Shown here piece by piece: positions 11,240-21,399 of a stretch of 64,000 nt of DNA. The notes under the pieces were generated by a model, which was not told the origin of the DNA, did no database searches, and worked only from the letters and a program-made list of their open reading frames with translations. The stretch is from Zantedeschia hybrid cultivar (lineage: Eukaryota > Streptophyta > Magnoliopsida > Alismatales > Araceae): contig JARZZO010000003.1 of assembly GCA_030544215.1 (NCBI GenBank), positions 34,352,379 through 34,416,378 on the forward strand, given 5' to 3'. Every line of letters begins with the position of its first letter. Position 1 is the stretch's first letter. The translations under genes were made by a program, and so were the position numbers.

Positions 11240-11834
11240 GTTTATGTATACTTACACAGTAGTTCCTCCATTGACAGCCCCACTTGGAAATGGTTTCCAC
11301 GCCTGCAGAGGATCATGGCAAAGCTTTTTCTAGAAAAAAGTAGGGTTTGCGGAGCTGTGCAAGCGACCTGAATGGCCCACCATGGCCATGGGGGATCCAA
11401 GAAAGGTGTTGGGAAGCATCTCCCAAAACAATTCAAAGGACCAAAAGGATGCCGGTGGGAGTGGTGAAGCCACTAAGAATCCTGGTGGGCTCCTCCGTAG
11501 AATAAGCCCTGAAAGTAAAAACCGAGGGAAAGGGAGGTAGTGTCCCTCTCCTCGGTCCAACAGTAAGTTCCACTCCGATCAGACCTACCAAATCTGCTTC
11601 TACAGCTTTCCAACAAGGTGTTCCCACGAGACGACCAGAGAAAAAGTACGAGAAATATAAAGCCTGACAAAAGAATATAATGGAAAACATGTAAACAGAA
11701 ACTTCACCATTAGAGTCCAAAGTTTTTCCACCAATCTTAGGAACAAAACACAGCAGCAGCAGCAAGAAGACAGGAACAAAGACAAAGACAACAGTCATAG
11801 TGGCCTCCATAGAAAGAGTCTTCTCCACTAGGCA
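11240..11834. other. Region downstream of the HD-Zip gene; doubtful minus-strand ORF
   Basis: On the minus strand an ATG at 11,810 opens 125 codons ending at 11,433, starting with a strongly hydrophobic segment (VVFVFVPVFLLLLL). It begins just past the candidate poly(A) signal of the HD-Zip gene. I recognise no family. The hydrophobic run comes from a GAC/GCAGCA-rich tract, so I treat it as unproven. Confidence 0.2.
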
Positions 11835-11840
11835 TTTATT
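11835..11840 (-). terminator. Candidate poly(A) signal of the HD-Zip gene
   Basis: The plus strand TTTATT is AATAAA on the minus strand, about 175 nt beyond the stop codon at 12,014. This spacing suits a plant 3' UTR. Plant poly(A) signals are loose, so the actual site may differ. Confidence 0.45.
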
Positions 11841-12013
11841 GGACGACACATTAATATGTCACATAACCATAGCTAGACTTGCAGCATAACCCTCTTTATC
11901 TGCACAATTATGTTTTATATAAGTAGATGGTGGCAACAGTAGTAGCAGCAGCAGCGGTAGTGGTTGCAGGCAGGGAAGAATGGCGCAGATGCTTTGAGAT
12001 GTGCGTTTGGCGT

Positions 12014-15000
12014 TTAGGACCACACCCACCAGCTGAAGCCGTTCCAAGCCTCCTCGTCTTCCTCGGGCTGTTGGGGGCATTGCCCCACCACGGCGGCATC
12101 CACGAACGCGCCGGAGAAGTATCCCCTCCCATCGATGTCGCTCCCGTCGTCTTCCTCCGATTGGACGCCGCCGCCATCCAGGGCCCCAATGTCGCCGCAC
12201 TCGCCATGGTAGCTGCCGACGTCCTCGGGGAGATGGGAGTTGCCGCTGTCCACCAGCTGGGGGCTCTCCTGGTCGACCACGGCGGACCCGCCGCTCCCCG
12301 TGCTAAGATGGTCCTCACCCTTCAATGGCCCGGGGATGGCGGTGGCGATGTTGTCGATGGATTTGAAGGCCACCACCGTCTCGGGCTGCCCGACGGGTCC
12401 GGCCCCGAGCGTAGCCGTGGCACTCCCCGCCGCCGCCGAGTCCTTGGCGTGAAGCTTCTCCGTGAGGGAGAGGATCTGAGCATCCCCCCAACCCGTGCAA
12501 GAGAAACATGCATAAGAACAAAAAAGATTTATTAAAAGTAAATTCAAATAAGCCATTACCATCTTTCAAGTTAACAGGTCCTACGTGAAAAATAGTTCAT
12601 TCTTTCCTTTTTTTTTTTTATATTTTCTCTACTTGTTAGGAGAAAGACGTTGAAGAGATTGATGAAAATTCTTAATGAGAATTTTCAATTTTTTTTTATC
12701 TATTCAAGAAAGGAGAAACATGGAAGAGACAGTATAAAACGAAAACATTTTTGCCATACTTACGTGTAGACCATATTACAAATGATCTATTCTGTCCCTA
12801 TTGAATGAGGCCAAACCTATCCTACCGCTTCAAGAACACAAGTTTCTATCTTATCTCTTATTCATCTTCTTCAACATGTCTCTATTCATAATCATTAAGT
12901 GCGAATCAATCATTTGATCAGATATACTTAGATGTAAAAATGAAATTTTTTAAAAAAATGCCCCCACTTGGGTGTGGGACGTAAATTTTGAACCTCCATA
13001 CACAACGAATCTTATTAACGAGAGATCTTTTCAGTATACGTCTAAAGTTCAACAGTATTAAAAAGAAGAGAACTCAAATATTTGTCAACTTTTGAGATCA
13101 TAGGAGAGATTTTTTGTAATATCTGACTCTTCTCTTTACTTAGACTCCAATTTAAACGTGTACTGAGAGAAACTTTTATCTTTCTTTCAGACTTAACTGT
13201 CCTGTTTGTGAAGTGTGACGGTCCTATCTTTTATTTTTTTACCGTGTACTCCATTTTTTATTGTTGCTTGAGATGGTGGGCAAGCCAATAGCTCCTCTCT
13301 CCGGTTCTGCGCCCCCTTTGTAAAGTTTATTGACGACCACTCGACGTGCAGGTGGGCGTGGGAGATGATCGAATCATTTCGCAATCACAGGAGGGGGACA
13401 GCATCCTTCGCCCACGGCCACCCGGCACGAGCCCGGGCACCACTTCGGACCCGGCCAGCCCGCCAGCCAGCTGGGTGAAAGAAAACGACAGAGGTAGCAC
13501 GCAACTACGATGTGAACGTCTTCTTGTTTTTAGCTAGGGATTTACTTTGCATCCATTAACAGACCATGTCCGATCTATAAGTTAGAATATTTATTAGTTT
13601 CCACATTTTGTGATGCTCCATCACAAATTATTATATTAAACTAGTAAAAGTTTTGCCTCTTGTAGGATAAATTGATGTCACGATTATATATTTTAAAAAT
13701 CTTGTATTTTAATTTATGATAATTATAAATAAAAAAATAATCAAGATGATTGTATGAAAACTAAGAAATATATAAAATAATTATTTCCATTTCATTTACA
13801 GCACACCAAACAACACAGAAATCTTTTTTGCCCAACCAGATCGACCCCCTTGGTCGTCTGTCTATTCATCTCCCATGTAACAAATTGACTTCTTTATTAA
13901 AATAATTCGGGTGTGTAATTTAGAAATCACATCAGTAGCGATGATGGATGCATCGGCCGTGGTGGTAACGAAGAAGAAGAAGAAGAAGAGATGAGTGTGG
14001 TGTTCACCTGGGAGCGGAGGGAGTGGTTGTCCTCGAGGAGGGAGTCGTGGTCGGCGAGGAGGGAGTCGTAGGAGGACTTGAGGCGGTCGAAGTCCCGCTC
14101 CAGCTGCTTGGTCTTCCACCGAGCCCGCCGGTTCTGGAACCACACCGCCACCTGCCTCGGCTGCAGCCCCAGCTTCCTCGCCAGCTCGCTCTTCCTCTCC
14201 GGCTCCAGCTTGTTCTCCTCCTCAAAGCTCCTCTCCAGCATTTGCACCTTCCCATCCCCAAATCCCCCACCATCAACCACATCAGCCCATCTATTCCAGC
14301 AAATTGTTCTACTATAAAATCAAACAATAGTACAACAGCATCATCACGCACTACACCAAATTCTGTCACCAGATTCCCTTCCCCGCAGGAAAAAAAGAAA
14401 GAAAAAAGAAACTGTGCTAATCTACTGTTTTATCAGTAATAATTCAGGTCAACTACATGAGAGAGATGTGAAGCAGACTAATATAATACATAGATCGGAG
14501 ACTACCTGTTCCGTGGTGAGGCGGCGCTTCTTCTCCGGCAGCATCTGCTCGTCGTAGTAGTAGTAGTCGTCCTCCATCATCATGAGCTGCTCCGGGGTGC
14601 TGAAAAAGGGTCGCCGCTTTCCCGACGCGCCGCCGGCGCCGATGCCGCTTTCTTCCACGCCGAGCACCGATCTGCCACCTCCCCCTTCACTCCCGATCCA
14701 CAAAGGCAACAACAACAACAACAAAAAAGAAAAAAACAGAGAAAATTTATACTATACTGACGAGCTATTATACTCCAATTTGATAAAAATATAGCACGAA
14801 AATGATAGCAAACAGAGTAGAAATTAACAAAAAAAAAAGGAACTCAATAAGAAGGCGCAGAACTCCGAGGAAAAAAACAGGAACGGAGGAGATCTACACC
14901 CTCCAGATCGGCGGCGGGGGTGGGGGGGCTTACCTTGGAAGGTGACCTGGTTCCCGCCGCCGAGGAAAAGCATGTTGCCGTGGCACGTCGACGACGACAA

Positions 15001-15045
15001 GGACGAGGAGGAATCAAAAATCACACGGCGGGAGTCCGTTAACAT
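12014..15045 (-). CDS. HOX5-like: HD-Zip class I transcription factor, ATHB1/HOX5 clade, four exons
   Basis: Coding exons on the minus strand: 15045-14934, 14684-14506 (a start at 14678 is also possible), 14247-14008 and 12475-12014. All introns have GT..AG ends and the joins keep frame, giving 330 residues. The start ATG at 15,045 begins MLTDSRRVIFDSS, as in the rice HOX5 type. CHGNMLFLGG (21-30) and KRRPFFSTPEQL (60-71) are hallmarks of the ATHB1 clade. The homeodomain (about 88-147) contains WFQNRRARWKTKQLE, and the leucine zipper has leucines at 146, 153, 160, 167, 174 and 181, crossing the last intron. The acidic C-terminus ends FSWWVWS, like the tryptophan-containing activation tail of ATHB1. 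There is no START domain and no CPSCE motif, so it is class I. By family knowledge it binds CAATNATTG as a dimer in the nucleus and regulates growth and stress genes. Intron 3 is about 1.5 kb. Confidence 0.93.
12476..14007 (-). other. Intron 3 of the HD-Zip gene
   Basis: The donor is CAG|GTGAAC at 14,008/14,007 and the acceptor GCTCAG|ATCCTC at 12,476/12,475. This intron is long (1,532 nt) compared with introns 1 and 2 (about 250 nt each). It includes a GC-rich patch at about 13,260-13,530 with no recognised coding content. Confidence 0.8.
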
Positions 15046-15290
15046 CTCTCCGCACCCTCCTCCTTGCGGATCCTGCCACAGCACAATTCCTCTTCTCCCT
15101 TGCCCGAGCCGCCGATGAGATCGCACGCCCCGCGTCCGCCGGTCTTCTTCCCGGCCGCCACCACTACCGCTACTGCTACCGCCGCGGCAGCAGCAGAAAC
15201 ACCAATGATCACTATCTCCTCCCTAATACTATATACGTATGGGGAAGCCTTCTGTTTTCCCCTGTGGCTTGAGGAGTTGTGCTGTGGCGA

Positions 15291-15377
15291 TCAGAGATGG
15301 ACCTTGTGGCGGAAGAAGCTCGTACTCCACAGCAGCCGCGTCGGGGTCTTCATCGGGGTCAAGGAGAACCCCATCAT
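15291..15377 (-). CDS. Upstream ORF of 28 codons in the HD-Zip leader, candidate conserved-peptide uORF
   Basis: The ORF starts with two consecutive ATGs at 15,377 and 15,374, begins MMGFSLTPMKTP, runs through RLLWSTSFFRHKVHL and stops at TGA (15,291-15,293). The main ATG lies 245 nt further on in a different frame. Arabidopsis ATHB1, the founder of this clade, is known to carry a conserved-peptide uORF (CPuORF33) that represses translation of the main ORF. This peptide's size and position fit that role, but I could not align it to the known peptide. If real, it acts in cis by stalling ribosomes. Confidence 0.55.
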   Translation of the reverse strand: MMGFSLTPMKTPTRLLWSTSFFRHKVHL

Positions 15378-15479
15378 CCACCTTCTACTCGTCGGCCGAT
15401 CAGCAGCGAGACGGCGGCACCCGACCCTACTCCTCGGGAGCAGCGCCCAAGGAAAGCCCTCTCGGCTCCGGCGTTCCCC

Positions 15480-15632
15480 TCAGCTCCCCGCCCTCGCCGG
15501 AGAAGACATGCTCTGAAGAGAGAGAAAGAGGAAGATAGAGAGAGGGAGAAAGAGGGAGCAAAGGGTTGCAGAGGAGGAGGTCGGCCGGAGCCTGCAGACG
15601 ACGGCCGGAGGGTTTTTTTTTTGCCTTTTCAT
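15480..15632 (-). CDS. Second, more upstream ORF in the HD-Zip leader (50 codons)
   Basis: An ATG at 15,632 opens 50 codons ending at TGA (15,480-15,482). Residues about 29-37 form a hydrophobic Leu/Phe/Ser-rich run, translated from the CT-rich tract. An internal in-frame ATG at 15,509 would give a 9-codon version. It lies inside the predicted leader if transcription starts near 15,690. Its low-complexity origin makes a conserved peptide function unlikely, though it could affect scanning. Confidence 0.3.
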   Translation of the reverse strand: MKRQKKNPPAVVCRLRPTSSSATLCSLFLPLSIFLFLSLQSMSSPARAGS

Positions 15633-15714
15633 AAATAAAAAAATCCTTTTATTGCGCCCTTGTAAGTGGGCATGCGTCGTGGAGGTAAAGTTGGGAGGGT
15701 CCGGCGAGGGGCGC

Positions 15715-15722
15715 CTTTTATA
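15715..15722 (-). promoter_or_regulatory. TATA box of the HD-Zip gene
   Basis: The minus strand reads CCTATAAAAGGC, a textbook TATAAAAG. It lies about 670 nt upstream of the main ATG and predicts a transcription start near 15,685-15,690. The flanks are GC-rich, unlike the AT-rich DNA further upstream, so the motif stands out. Confidence 0.65.
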
Positions 15723-15839
15723 GGCTCTTTGGGGGGAAATTTTTGCACGGACGATAATGCCCCCCCCCGCTTCCCCTTGGCCGTACCGGTGGAGTCTCGG
15801 TCTCGCCCGCCTGTGGAAGTCGACCGTCTCCCCTGAGTG

Positions 15840-17819
15840 GTTCAGGTGGTTTTATATTAAAGATATCCGATAATTTTAAAGATACTATTTTTTATATTTG
15901 AAAATTTTAAAAAATATTATATTTGTCTATATATCATCCCACCCACGTATCTTTGTATATATGTATGAAAATATCGTGTCTGGCATTCGATAGATATGCT
16001 ATTTTATAAGATGATGAAAAATAATATAAAAGTAATCGTCATATCCTACGTATCTTTCTACTATGTATAATATTTCAAAACTCCTACAGCCACAGCATTC
16101 TTTGTATGTACGAAATTATCGTATATGGCATTCGTTAGATATGTTACTTTATAAGATTATGAAAGATAACATAAAAATAAACGTGATATATTTTGAAATT
16201 TAGCATGTAGGTGCAGTATGTCGAAAATTATAAAACAGAAAAATTATTCTTATTTTAACATTATACTTTATCTTACTTTTTGGATTTTAAAATTTTACAT
16301 TGTCAGGGTTTGAAATTATATTAGATTGTGTAGCATTTTTATCTGATTTAATATTTTTGCATAGGGCTACTAAAAATTAAAGAATAATATTTTAGATTGC
16401 TTATTAAAATAGAAAACTAATTATACTATATTTTAAAATTTTTATCCTATGATATTTTACATCGAATCGAATCAGAGAAAAAAAGCAACCTTTTAAATGA
16501 GAGAATCCTTTTCAAAAAAATAAAGATAATGTGCCAAAATGTAACTGTGAAAAGAACTTTTTCTTGTAAACAAAATCCATTTTTCTATGTAATTAGAGAC
16601 AAGCGCATCAAATGTCAAAACGCAACTAGGGATCGGACGGCTGATATCGTATCTCGTCGTGTTTCCATGTATGCCCCTCTCTTTTGCTAGAAACCACGAG
16701 AGGACCCAGAGGCGTACGTGGCCGTAATTTGGTGTACCACCTCTTAAACAATACCGCATCACATCACATCACATCACATCATGCGCCGGAGTCTTTCACG
16801 GGGTTTTGTTTATGGGCTTTTTACGTAAGAATACCCATTCGAGCCGCCTGGTTCTACATGTTTGCGAGGGAGGATGGAGGGGGGAGCTGGTCTGAGTTTA
16901 TTAGTTTAATTAGGAGAGGTCTTAGGCTGAGGTCAGGAATGCTGGCCCAATGGGGGCAGGACACGTTGATGGGGGGACGGTGGGGAACAAATGGCTCCAT
17001 GGAATCTGAAACGTCCTTGGCTTTGGGGTTGTCTGAAAAAAATTCTCGGAATAATCTAGGATGAGATGCGGATAATAGTTTAAAGATTGTGTATAGGAAC
17101 CTACGTGTAAGGATACTATAAGATGATTTTGAAATTAAAACGTAACGGCAAATCTAAAAGTTTGGATAATACGTTTTGCACTCAAAATTCCTTACAAGTT
17201 TAGGTAATTAGTTTTGCACTGGAAGGTGATTTGGATTTTAGATTTTTTTTGGCATTCTACAGCATCTTAAAACCCATGTGAAGATCACTTTTAATCTCAT
17301 TCTATATCAAAATGAACAGTGTTTATCCCAAATGAACACTGTTCATTATAAAATTCGGATTCAAACCGCTTGGTCTCTTCCTTTTTCTTATGGTTTTTTT
17401 TTTCGAATAATAGCCCGTGCTAATTTCAGAAAAAAATCCGTGAAATTCATTTATTTAGAGAAAGAATATTTCATAATCTCACACTTTTAAGAAAAACAGA
17501 GCTTCTTCCAAAATTATTAGTTATTATTAAACCTTCTAAGATGTTCGTCAAATAACTTGAGATTTTGAAAAGTTAAACTTATTAGGTGATTGAACCTTTG
17601 AATTTAATTTTCATTAATAACTGTGTCATAAGATTTTGGCATTTGCGCATTCTGGGCCATAGTTAGTTAAACATGTGTAGTATTCATGTACAAATGAATT
17701 TCTAAATAAAGCTTCTATGTGTGGCACCAAACAAAAAGATAGGGAAAAATAAATCAATTTTTGATACTCACTGTTTTATTCATGTATGATATAAAAATAT
17801 TTAATGCTTCACACTTAAT
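15840..17819. other. Upstream flank of the HD-Zip gene, no further gene
   Basis: AT-rich. A segment near 15,955-16,045 (GGCATTCGATAGATATG..ATAAGAT) recurs with changes near 16,100-16,185, a direct duplication about 145 nt apart. A short (ATCAC)n microsatellite sits at about 16,756-16,781. No convincing ORF: the 126-codon frame at 16,684-17,064 lacks any known domain. Confidence 0.45.
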
Positions 17820-17823
17820 ACAC

Positions 17824-18610
17824 CATGATGAGCGGTCCGGTACCCCAACAGACAAGTTGAAGACCGGGACCCGTAATGTAGAAGGCCTGGTCCCCCAGGG
17901 AGCCAAGCCATAAGGGGACCAGCACCTCAGTCGGTAAGTCCTGAGACCACTAACATCTCGGTTGAAGCTCCCGAGTGCCTAGAGGAGCCTGTTCTCTTAC
18001 TAACCTAGAGCCTCCACTTCAACTGAAGGAGGCCAAGTCCCTAGACCTAAAGGTCACTGCCTCCCGACTGCCCGAGAGACTGGAGGCCCCTCTAGATCGA
18101 TCCATAACTTTATCCTGCCATCAGGCATGTCTCGCAGTCTAACAACGTAACCGTCCATTGAAGGCAGGTCCTCATGATCTACTCATTCCATCATAATAGG
18201 AGATCCTCCTTTTAGCCTGGTATCCAACGATCCCCTCGATCAAGGGGCGTGGATCATGGGCCAATTAATTCTACGAGGGCAACGACCCTCGTAGACTCTA
18301 CCCTGAGGGTTCCTAATGTACCCCCATGATGCCGTACGTAGTGGAGAAGATATATACCCCAGACTCTCTCTTAAGGAAGTACGTTGAATACTACACTTAA
18401 CTCTAGAGAATTCTCTGTGTTCAACCTTTCCAAACCCTGACTGCATCAGAGGGTTTAGGCCCTCAGGAGGATGGGAAACCCTCTAACATCTCTTCTTCCT
18501 CTTGTAGGCTTTACCGTGAGGGTTCCTTATTCTACAAATTCTATCGAGTAGCCAGAACTTGGATCGGACGGTCATCATCGCCTGACCACTTTATGACTGC
18601 TACACACCAT
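17824..18610. mobile_element. GC-rich LTR-retrotransposon-like fragment
   Basis: A block of clearly higher GC inserted in AT-rich DNA. It contains a phrase similar to the R/U5 region of some plant Ty3/gypsy LTRs (GACTGCATCAGAGGGTTTAG, CCCTCAGGAGGATGGG, then CTTCCTCTTGTAGG) and, before it, AGATATATACCCCAGACTCT with TATA-like character. No TG..CA ends, primer site or coding region was found. Assignment to the Tat lineage is only a suggestion. Confidence 0.4.
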
Positions 18611-20242
18611 ATTATGGAATTAAAGACTTTTATTACTGGAGTCTCATAAGGCATGTGATTAGGCATGGGATTATATGTAAAAAGTTGCAATTTCGTTCAT
18701 AAAAACTCATAATTTGATTAATAACTACTTATTATAGATCAAAGTAGTAAACATATTTTGCATAAAGATTATTGAATTTTAAATGCACATCCTAAATTAG
18801 TTTAAAATATTTTCATAAATATCTTGTCATGATAGAATTTCATTTGTTAGGACTTCATATGCTAAATAAAACTTTCAAAATGTTAGAGGTAAATGCTACA
18901 CCCTCAAATTTGGTTTAGTACACTAACTCACATTGAATTTCGAATGCGCAACATCAAGATAAATCTCTATATAATAAATACATATGACAAATAAGACATA
19001 CCACAAGATAATTGAAATAATTACCATAACCATTTCAAATTCCAAACAAGTCACCAAGATCCACCAATAATATTTAAATAACCAAAATTATGAGCTCTCA
19101 CAGAAATAGTAAATCACTTACTTTTCTCAAATAATCCTACTACTTCAAACTATTAAACAAAAAAACAATTACCTAGTAGACTATGATAACTAAAGTCCCT
19201 GTGAAGGCTTTACAAGTTCATTGCCTCTTACCAAATTGATTTTCAAATTGGTCTCTCTTGAGGAATGATTGGTGAGATTTATGACTCCATCACACAATAG
19301 ACATCATACCTCACACATGACATACATAAACTAATTTTACAAATCAAATTATACATGTGTATCTGAGCATGATGATCAAATCAGATTCTACAGATAACAT
19401 AGTAAAGAGATGATACAAAACAAAGTCATATGTATCGAATGTTATCATAGGTATATGTTATTAAACAAAGGACTATATCCGATAAAGATTATATGGATCA
19501 TATATCATGTTTAAATATCAAATTTTAAATTACAAATTCTTAGCTCTCTGGCCAGTGTACGTCTAAATAGAATAACCTCTAACACATGAAAGTTTTATAT
19601 AACACATAACAAATCTCACATAATTGGCAACATATTATCTTATTAGCACGCTCATAATTCAGAAGTTAGATTAACGCATATTATAGTATGATCATAAGAT
19701 GGGAATTAAAAGACTAATTAAGATAGAACATGAGTATCAAATCAAAGAGGGTCAAGGCTAATCAAAAGGTTAATTAAAAAAATGACATGGATAGCTTGTC
19801 AAATAAGAGCATTGCCGATCAAATAAATAATTTAAATATATTATAAGTATGATAGATTAGATCAAGATTTAGATCACAAGTCATGTGGAATCATGATAGA
19901 TTAGATCAAGATTTAGATCACAAGTCATGCAGAGTTATCATATCACAAGTTGTGTCATATTTCTAATTGCACATGTCGAATATGCATTCATATGACAAGA
20001 CAAAGAGCAACCTATAGATACCAAGTACCTAAGCAATCTAATGGTAAGATCTTGACTATTGCACAGAACCACAGATATCGCATCCATGTGCCGGATACCT
20101 ACATGTTACGACCTATCCTATGAATCTTACAAGGTTGGCTTAAAAACTCCCCTAACAATGACACTATCTATTTGTCTACTTTTACATATTTAGATTGCAT
20201 ATATCTTATGGAGGTTAAAGATTTAATTGTAGTTTGAATGTC
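18611..20242. other. Intergenic, no gene; short tandem duplication
   Basis: AT-rich and without ORFs of interest. A 44-bp direct tandem duplication begins at 19,851 and 19,895 (GATAGATTAGATCAAGATTT in both). Confidence 0.5.
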
Positions 20243-20257
20243 AAGCATAGTCAAATA

Positions 20258-21384
20258 GCTATTTTGTTGCAGATCTATGTAGTCCTTGATAGTTGGGTCT
20301 CCCTCGTGATCTCCTCCTTGGAAGACCTAAAAGCCTTGTTGGCCCTCTAGTGGAAGCGGTACCACTTCGATGGCAGAAGGTTGGGTGGGGAGAGTCCCAA
20401 TTAGGTACTCCCCCCCCCCCCCCCCCCCCCACTAAAAAAAAAAGAAAAAAGAAGAAGAAAAACTCTCCTCTTTTCCTCAGGTGCCTCCTTCTTCCTTATC
20501 CCCATGTGCTCCCTCTTCCCCCTCCCTAACATAGATCCATCTCCTTTGCTCTTGACCCTTCATCCGCTGCCACCACAGTCGTCCATCTCTCTTACTTATG
20601 CCTCAATGTCACCATCCTCCCTCTTATCCCCTCGTCTCACCTTCTATCCATCCTACTGGCAGCTGTTTGGTGGGCTAAGATCTATTGAATCTTATCGATT
20701 TTGCTCCTTATCTTTGTGGTTTTCGGCCTCCCTTGGTTGTTGCTACTGTTCAGTTCTTAGCATAGTATGTTTTGGTCTAGCCTTTTTTTTTCTTCCATCC
20801 CCTTTTGTTGTTCCCCTCTTCATGTGGTGCTTCATTTTCTTCTTCAGGTTCATCGACATTGGTCTTTGGTGGTCTTGCTAGCCTCGTTGGGAAGACTCTA
20901 CTCATAGATCTTAGATTTTCACGGTGGTGCTCGAGACTTTAAGCTTCCTTCGTGCATCCTTGGTGGAATGAATTTCTGAGCCTGCTTAGCTATGTTGCTC
21001 ATATGGTTTGCAGTTCCTTTCGGTGTTTGTGCCGACACTTCTGAGGAGGCCCGCCCTCCTCCCCCTAAGCTTCGCTTCTAGCTTATCGACTTGGGATAGT
21101 CAAACTAGTGTTCTTGCAATCTCTGTGTGCTAAGGTGCTCTCTGGTGAACTACCTTCTCTAAGATGTGTCTTTACCTTTTAGTTCTGGTTTTTTTGCTGT
21201 AAGCATTCATGGTTCACTCTATGTGACATATTATTGTTATACCCCTCTCATTTCCATGTCTTTTCTATCGTGTTTGTGGATGCTTTTCCTATTTTTCTGC
21301 TGTGTACCTCTCCCCTCCGTATATCTGTTTTGTATTCTCCCTCTTAAATGAATGAATGGCAAGTTCTTTACCATTCAAAAAAAA
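20258..21384 (+). mobile_element. Non-LTR retroelement insertion with A-tail and target-site duplication
   Basis: The 3' end is GGCAAGTTCTTTACCATTC followed by a run of A, as in plant LINE tails. It is flanked by an imperfect direct repeat: AAGCATAGTCAAATA (20,243-20,257) on the left and AAGCATGGTCAAACA (21,385-21,399) on the right. The body is about 1.13 kb, pyrimidine-rich, with a run of 21 C at 20,410-20,430 followed by an A/G-rich tract. No reverse transcriptase remains, so it is either an internally deleted LINE or a non-autonomous relative. Open frames in it look like noise. Confidence 0.6.
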
Positions 21385-21399
21385 AAGCATGGTCAAACA

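Larger units (their letters stand above)
15046..15690 (-). promoter_or_regulatory. Long 5' leader of the HD-Zip gene
   Basis: From the inferred transcription start (about 30 nt below the TATA box) to the main ATG is about 640 nt with no in-frame start upstream. It contains at least two upstream ORFs, annotated separately, and a GA/CT-rich tract at about 15,515-15,560. Long leaders with upstream ORFs are known for ATHB1. Whether there is an intron in this leader cannot be told. Confidence 0.55.

Noticed and set aside
11433..11810. 125-codon minus-strand ORF with hydrophobic N-terminus
   Set aside because: It starts beyond the candidate poly(A) signal of the HD-Zip gene, has no recognisable domain, and its hydrophobic run comes from a low-complexity tract.
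11927..12535. 202-codon plus-strand ORF
   Set aside because: It is the complement of exon 4 of the HD-Zip gene; long GC-rich antisense frames are expected there.
14023..14439. 138-codon plus-strand ORF opposite the homeodomain exon
   Set aside because: Shadow of exon 3; its peptide is leucine/proline-rich noise.
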